A stretch of 64,000 bases of DNA. Origin: Bryobacteraceae bacterium (GTDB taxonomy: Bacteria > Acidobacteriota > Terriglobia > Bryobacterales > Bryobacteraceae). The notes under the pieces are model-generated. The model saw only the letters and a program-made list of their open reading frames with translations. It was not told the DNA's origin and did no database searches. The translations under genes were made by a program, and so were the position numbers. This document shows, one piece after another, positions 59,176-64,000 of this stretch. The stretch covers positions 1 to 64,000 of the forward strand of contig JAIEMJ010000011.1 of NCBI GenBank assembly GCA_019752335.1, in the 5' to 3' direction. Each line of letters starts with the position of its first letter. Within the stretch, counting starts at the first letter, position 1.

Positions 59176-61439
59176 GGATAAAGCAGAAACTGCTGCCGCA
59201 TCTGCGACCAGCGTTCCAGCGCCGGTTCCCAGGACTGCTGAATCTTCTTGGGATCTTCCAGCCCCTGAATCGACGCCACCGTCGACTTGCTCCCAATCAG
59301 CTTCAGGCTCCCCGGAAAATCGATCTTGCCCGGATAGAGCGTATTGAGCGCGAGACAAATTTCGAGGCCCAGCCGCGTCGAGTCAAAGGCTTCGCGATCC
59401 GTGATCACGAAGCGCACGCCCTCAATCGTCTTCTTCGCAAAGTACGAAGCTTGCGGCGTGAAGCGCGTGGCATAAATGCGCACGCCCGGCAAGGCGCGGC
59501 GATTCAAGTAGCCGGCGAGCTGCGCTCCGTTGATCCAATCGGCGCCCACTTGCTCGAACGGTGCGTCCGTGCCGCGGCCCACCGAATAATTCTTCGCGTA
59601 CTCAATCATCGCCACGCCCGGGTAAAGCAACGCAGCGTTGAGCGAGCGCATGTTGGGCGAGAGGTCCACCCAGGTCTGCCCCGTCGAGTCATACCAGTCG
59701 CTGCGGCTCCAGCCCTCCATCCGCACGACGCGCAAACGTGCGGGCTTCGCCAGGCCGGAATTGATCAGGCCCGCGAGTTCGCCCAGCGTCATGCCGTGGC
59801 GCAAAGGCATGGGAATCGTTGCCACGAAGGAGACGAGGTCCTCATCCAGCACCGGACCCTCCACGTGACGGCCGCTGATCGGATTCGGCCGGTCCAGCAC
59901 GTAGAAGTCGAGGTTGTTTTCCGCCGCCGCTTCCATGGCGTTCTTCATCGTCGAAACGTAAGTGTAAAAGCGCGCGCCCGCGTCTTGAATATCGAAGACC
60001 AACGCGCGCAATCCCTGCAAATGCTGAGGATTCGGCTTCCGCGTCTCGCCCTGATAAAGACTGTAAACCGGCAGGCCGCTCTTCTCATCCTTCGCGTCGG
60101 CCACCTTCTCGTGGTCCTCTTTGCCTTGAATGCCGTGCTCGGGTGAGAACAGCCGCGTCAGCTTCACGCCGGAGGCGAGCATCACGTCGATGTTGCGGCG
60201 CCCGTCTGGAAAAAGGCCCGTGTGGTTGGTGATCAAGCCGACGGCCTGTCCGCCAAAGTCAGAGAACTTGCGCGCTGCCGCTACTTCCAGGCCGGTCTTC
60301 GTGGGCATGGCCGAGGGCGTGGGCAGGTTCGCCGCCACCACGGAGGCGATGCGGCCGCGCAAGGATACCGCGGCGGGGCGACGGTAGGGATGCACGGAGT
60401 TCGACATCACGATGATGTAAGTGGCCGTGCCGGGGTCCACCCAGATTGACGTGCCAGTGAAGCCGGTATGGCCGTAGCCGGTGGCTGGGAAGAGATCGCC
60501 GCGTTGGCCGGCGTACGCCGAGTCGATGTCCCAGCCGAGTCCGCGTACGGCGGGCATACTGGGGGGCGTTTGCGGCGTCGTGAAGCGCTGGACGGTGAAG
60601 GGCGAGAAGATCTGCTTGCCGCCCACGGAGCCCATGCCCAGCATCATCGAGCAGAATTTCGAGAGATCGAGCGCCGTCGTGAACAAGCCCGCGTGGCCGG
60701 CGATCCCGCCCATGAAGCGCGCCGTGGGGTCGTGGACGCGGCCGCGCAAGGGCGCGGACATCCCCTTGTAGAGTTCGGTTGGCGCGATGCGCGGCATCCA
60801 GGCCTCGGGCGGTTGAAAGGCCGTATCGGTCATGCCAAGTGGGGCAAAGATCTCGCGCCGCGTGTACTCCGCCAGGTTCACGCCCGAGGTGCGGCGCACA
60901 ATTTCGCCCAGCAAAACGAAGTTGATGTCGGAGTAAATGAAGCGCGCATTCGGTTCGGCGACGGGCTTGTCACGCAACGCCAATTGGATGCCCGTGTCGT
61001 AGCCGCTCCATTCGGGTGTCAGATCCACGTCGGGCCGCAGGCCCGAAAAGTGCGTCATCAACTGGCGCACGGTGATGGCCGATTTGCCCCCTTGAAACTC
61101 CGGCAAGTAGTTCGTCACCGGATCGCCCAGCCGCACTTGGCCGGACTCGACCAGCTTCATCATCGCCGAAGTCGTCGCCACCACTTTGGTTAAGGAGGCA
61201 GCGTCGAAAACCGTGTCCAAGGTCATCGGCTCCTTCGCTGGCGACAGTGCCCGCGAACCGTAGGCCTTGTAATGCAGCAACTGGCCGCGATGCCCCACCA
61301 GCACCACGGCGCCGGGCAACTGATCCTTGCGCACGGCCTCGTCGACCAGCCGGTCCAGGATCGGCGTCCCGCTCCAAGGCGCCACCACGGGAGGCGCGGC
61401 GTAGGCCACCATGGCCAATAAGCAAACGGTTAGGCGCAT
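59172..61439 (-). CDS. Fusion of beta-lactamase-like serine hydrolase and DUF1343/NamZ muramidase
   Basis: A 755-residue exported two-domain protein. A signal peptide (MRLTVCLLAMVAYA) precedes a class C-like serine hydrolase with SLTK (the SxxK motif), YSDINF (YxN) and HTGFTG (KTG-like). The C-terminal half is DUF1343, whose family includes NamZ, an exo-acting N-acetylmuramidase; GHRHGI-type ends are not seen, but GLITNHTGLF, SPEHGIQG and FDIQDAGARFYTYVSTM fit. It probably works in cell-wall turnover. ATG 61439 overlaps the pterin dehydratase stop by 10 bases. Confidence 0.8.
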   Translation of the reverse strand: MRLTVCLLAMVAYAAPPVVAPWSGTPILDRLVDEAVRKDQLPGAVVLVGHRGQLLHYKAYGSRALSPAKEPMTLDTVFDAASLTKVVATTSAMMKLVESGQVRLGDPVTNYLPEFQGGKSAITVRQLMTHFSGLRPDVDLTPEWSGYDTGIQLALRDKPVAEPNARFIYSDINFVLLGEIVRRTSGVNLAEYTRREIFAPLGMTDTAFQPPEAWMPRIAPTELYKGMSAPLRGRVHDPTARFMGGIAGHAGLFTTALDLSKFCSMMLGMGSVGGKQIFSPFTVQRFTTPQTPPSMPAVRGLGWDIDSAYAGQRGDLFPATGYGHTGFTGTSIWVDPGTATYIIVMSNSVHPYRRPAAVSLRGRIASVVAANLPTPSAMPTKTGLEVAAARKFSDFGGQAVGLITNHTGLFPDGRRNIDVMLASGVKLTRLFSPEHGIQGKEDHEKVADAKDEKSGLPVYSLYQGETRKPNPQHLQGLRALVFDIQDAGARFYTYVSTMKNAMEAAAENNLDFYVLDRPNPISGRHVEGPVLDEDLVSFVATIPMPLRHGMTLGELAGLINSGLAKPARLRVVRMEGWSRSDWYDSTGQTWVDLSPNMRSLNAALLYPGVAMIEYAKNYSVGRGTDAPFEQVGADWINGAQLAGYLNRRALPGVRIYATRFTPQASYFAKKTIEGVRFVITDREAFDSTRLGLEICLALNTLYPGKIDFPGSLKLIGSKSTVASIQGLEDPKKIQQSWEPALERWSQMRQQFLLYP

Positions 61440-61717
61440 CGTTTCGCCACCTGATCCAATACCGCCGCGAGCGCGAAATCCTTCATTGTGATGCCTCCGG
61501 CATCGTGTGTAACGCAATTGACACTCACTCGATTGTAAACGTTTGCCCATTCCGGATGGTGATCCAGCACCTCGATCTTCAGCGCCGCCATGGTGAGGAA
61601 GCCGATGGCCTGCGAGAAATCAGCGAAGCGATAGTCGCGATGGAGCTTGCCGTTTTCCACGCTCCAGCCCGGATGTTGCTTTAGCAGTTTTCTAATTTCG
61701 ATCGTCGTGAGTTTCAT
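61430..61717 (-). CDS. Pterin-4a-carbinolamine dehydratase
   Basis: A 95-residue enzyme of the PCD/DCoH family, recycling tetrahydrobiopterin after aromatic hydroxylation or acting in cofactor synthesis. The family motif is visible as VLDHHPEWANVYNRVSV followed by HDAGGITMKDFALA. Normal length. ATG 61717 lies inside the end of glgB (26-base overlap), so it is translationally coupled between glgB and the hydrolase gene. Confidence 0.88.
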   Translation of the reverse strand: MKLTTIEIRKLLKQHPGWSVENGKLHRDYRFADFSQAIGFLTMAALKIEVLDHHPEWANVYNRVSVNCVTHDAGGITMKDFALAAVLDQVAKRCA

Positions 61718-64000
61718 CGATTTTCTGATGCGCCAAGGCGTAGGCGAGTTCAGGATCTTCGATCGCCTGCTCGGCGATAATCCGTGCTACATCCGCGTCC
61801 GTGAAGGGCAGGGGAGCGCTCTTGAGCTTGTCCGGATCCTCTTCGCCCGGCGGACGGCGCCACTTATAGGCCACCACCGCGAGGGGCGGCAGGGCCAGCC
61901 GGATGCTCGCGCGACGCTCGTGCGACGCTACCGCCTCCGCGTGGACCTCGCTACCACTGCTGACGCCGGAGCCGCCAAAGCGCGCCGCGTCCGTATTCAG
62001 AATCTCATCCCAAATGCCCAGCTTGGGCACGCCCAGCCGGTAGTTGTAGCGCACCACGGGCGTGAAGTTACAAACGAACAGAATTACTTCGTTGCCGTCG
62101 CGGCCACGCCGCAGGAAGGCGAGCACCGAACTCTCCACGTCTTTAAAGTCCACCCATTCGAAGCCGCGCATCTGGTTGTCCACTTCGTGCAAAGCCGGCT
62201 CATCGCGATGCAAACGGTTGAGTTCGGTCACCAAGGACCGGATCTCGCGATGCGGCGCGTACTGCAACAAATTCCAACGGACTGACTTATTCTCGTTCCA
62301 CTCCTCGTACTGCGCGATCTCCTGGCCCATGAAAAGCAGCTTCTTGCCGGGATGGCCGTACATATAGGCGAGAAAACAACGCGCATTGGCGAAGCGCTGC
62401 CACTCGTCGCCGGGCATCTTGCCAATCAACGACGACTTCCCGTGTACCACCTCATCGTGCGAAATCGGCAGCACGAAGCTCTCGCTGAAGGCGTACATGA
62501 TGGAGAACGTCAAGCTTTGGTGTGAGCCCTTGCGGAACACCGGATCCAGCTTGAAGTAGTTAAACATGTCGTGCATCCAGCCCATGTTCCACTTCATCGA
62601 GAAACCGAGCCCGCCTACGTAAGTGGGATGCGTCACCCCGGGAAAAGACGTTGATTCCTCGGCAATCGTAAGAATTCCCGGCTGGCGGTGGCACGCCTCG
62701 TTGAACCGCCGCAAGAAAGAAATGGCCTCCAAATTCTCGGTGCCGCCGTAGCGGTTCGGCAGCCATTCGCCTTCCTGCTTGCCGAAGTCGAGATACAGCA
62801 TGCTCGCCACGGCGTCCACCCGGAAGCCATCCAGGTGAAAGGCCTCCAGCCAATAGGCCGCGCTCGAAAGCAGGAAGCTCTGCACCTCGGGCCGCCCGTA
62901 GTTGAAGATCAACGTGCCCCACTCCTTGTGCTCACCCCGGCGCGGATCGGCGTGCTCGTAGAGGAAGCTGCCATCGAAGTAGTGCAGCCCGTGCAGATCG
63001 CGCGGAAAGTGTCCCGGCACCCAATCGAGAATCACGCCGAGTCCGGCTTGGTGGCATTGATCCACAAAGTAGCGGAAGTCGTCCGGCGACCCGTGGCGCG
63101 ACGTCGGCGCGAACATCCCCGTCACCTGATAGCCCCAGGAGCCGCTGAAGGGATGCTCGGTGATCGGCAGCAGTTCCAGATGCGTATAGTTCATCTCCAC
63201 CGCATAGGGAATCAGCTTGGCGGCCAGTTGGCGGTAGCTCAACTCGCGGCCGTCCTCGCCCCGCAGCCAGGAGCCCAGATGGACTTCATACAAGGACATC
63301 GGTGCGGCGTGCCAATTCGTAGCCATGCGCCGCGCGAGCCAGCTTTCGTCGTGCCACTCAAAGCGATCCGGCGCCGTCACGATGGAGCCGGTGGCCGGCG
63401 GCAGTTCCGCCGCGAACGCGTACGGATCCGCCTTCAGCACGCTATAGCCATTCAGGCTGGAGCGCACGTAGTACTTGTAGATGGCCCCGGGCTCCAGGCC
63501 CGGGACGAACAGCTCCCACACCCCGCCGTCGCGCCGCCGCATCGGCAGGGCGCGCAGGTTCCATTGGTTGAAGTCGCCCGTCAACAGCACCGCGTTGGCG
63601 CTCGGCGCCCACACCGCGAAGTGGACCCCCGCCACGCCCTCGCACTCCTGGACATGCGCGCCCAGGAATTTGTAAGCCGCCTGGTGCGAGCCTTCGCCAA
63701 ACAAATGCAGATCGAAGCTGGTAATCAGCGGCGGAAAGCGGTAGGCATCCTCCACCAAGTGCGTGCCCTGCGCATCGGTGACGTTGAGCATGTAGGTGCC
63801 GGGACGGCCGGCCAATTCGGCGACGAAAAAGCCCTCCGGGTGGACGCGCCGCATGGTGACGGAGCCTTCCATCGTCATCACCGAAACGTCGCTCGCCAGG
63901 GGCATCCAGACGCGAATCTCCCAGCCGGCTTCGGTTTGGTGCGGCCCCAGGATACTAAAGGGGTCACCGTGGTAGCCACCGGCGATGGAATCGATCTCGG
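61692..64000 (-). CDS. glgB: 1,4-alpha-glucan branching enzyme (partial, runs off the right edge)
   Basis: At least 768 residues and still open at the window edge; the usual start lies beyond 64000. Coordinates 63906-64000 encode GGYHGDPFSILGPH, the typical N-terminal family motif. The GH13 core has GFRVDAVASML (nucleophile Asp), AEES (acid/base Glu) and SHDEVVHGK. A CBM48-like domain precedes it. It makes alpha-1,6 branches in glycogen. No other glg genes are visible in the window. The gene ends inside the pterin dehydratase start region. Confidence 0.95.
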   Translation of the reverse strand, partial: EIDSIAGGYHGDPFSILGPHQTEAGWEIRVWMPLASDVSVMTMEGSVTMRRVHPEGFFVAELAGRPGTYMLNVTDAQGTHLVEDAYRFPPLITSFDLHLFGEGSHQAAYKFLGAHVQECEGVAGVHFAVWAPSANAVLLTGDFNQWNLRALPMRRRDGGVWELFVPGLEPGAIYKYYVRSSLNGYSVLKADPYAFAAELPPATGSIVTAPDRFEWHDESWLARRMATNWHAAPMSLYEVHLGSWLRGEDGRELSYRQLAAKLIPYAVEMNYTHLELLPITEHPFSGSWGYQVTGMFAPTSRHGSPDDFRYFVDQCHQAGLGVILDWVPGHFPRDLHGLHYFDGSFLYEHADPRRGEHKEWGTLIFNYGRPEVQSFLLSSAAYWLEAFHLDGFRVDAVASMLYLDFGKQEGEWLPNRYGGTENLEAISFLRRFNEACHRQPGILTIAEESTSFPGVTHPTYVGGLGFSMKWNMGWMHDMFNYFKLDPVFRKGSHQSLTFSIMYAFSESFVLPISHDEVVHGKSSLIGKMPGDEWQRFANARCFLAYMYGHPGKKLLFMGQEIAQYEEWNENKSVRWNLLQYAPHREIRSLVTELNRLHRDEPALHEVDNQMRGFEWVDFKDVESSVLAFLRRGRDGNEVILFVCNFTPVVRYNYRLGVPKLGIWDEILNTDAARFGGSGVSSGSEVHAEAVASHERRASIRLALPPLAVVAYKWRRPPGEEDPDKLKSAPLPFTDADVARIIAEQAIEDPELAYALAHQKIDETHDDRN

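Noticed and set aside
1-64000. tRNA, rRNA, insertion sequences, integrases and CRISPR arrays.
   Set aside because: I looked through the intergenic regions and saw none. The direct repeats at 42408 and 45383 carry no transposase or integrase between them.

Overview
The window looks like a high-GC acidobacterial chromosome segment, most likely from the Solibacter/Bryobacter side of the Acidobacteriota. The main evidence is an ADOP-type double-FtsX permease, paired PSD1 (DUF1549/DUF1553) and DUF1501 genes with a sulfatase, SBBP-propeller giant proteins, and many Tat-type signal peptides. I found no rRNA, tRNA, CRISPR array or transposase.

Layout. 0.1-7.2 kb: a PQQ-type sugar dehydrogenase overlapping a hexaheme cytochrome, an M48 protease, a PLP enzyme, and a translationally coupled nitroreductase/DUF6544/membrane-protein trio. 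7.1-13.8 kb: a minus-strand group of secreted peptidases (S8 and M1) with a fatty acid desaturase. 14.2-15.1 kb: a DMT exporter. 15.0-18.8 kb: a small defence island with a decayed toxin-antitoxin pair next to an RT-nitrilase fusion protein of the defence-associated (UG/DRT) reverse transcriptases. 19.1-24.2 kb: a lone CpaF ATPase, an ADOP permease and a baeRF-family protein. 24.2-37.0 kb: two tandem paralogous giant exported proteins of about 2,100-2,190 residues (SBBP propeller plus Ig-like repeats); one is split by a single-base frameshift. 37.4-42.4 kb: Fic, DUF362, aldo/keto reductase and sulfatase genes. 42.4-45.4 kb: an inserted module (SPFH protein, NAD-kinase-like protein, NrtR-type Nudix regulator) bounded by 55-bp direct repeats. 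45.4-49.3 kb: DUF1501 and PSD1. 49.4-57.9 kb: a renalase-like oxidoreductase, an acyl-CoA dehydrogenase and a tetR-tolC-adaptor-RND efflux operon with a readable promoter/operator. 58.0-64.0 kb: Cdd1, a zinc MDR dehydrogenase, a beta-lactamase-like/NamZ fusion, a pterin dehydratase, and glgB running off the right edge.

The strongest candidate for an undescribed system is the SPFH / NAD-kinase-like / NrtR module. It has its own promoter with interlocking GTGTC/GACAC half-sites. It sits exactly between the DUF1501 gene and the sulfatase and splits what was a TAATG-coupled gene pair: the last 18 codons of DUF1501 survive as a remnant directly joined to the sulfatase start codon. The second accessory locus is the RT-nitrilase with the decayed toxin-antitoxin pair. 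Both loci look less GC-rich than their neighbours by eye.
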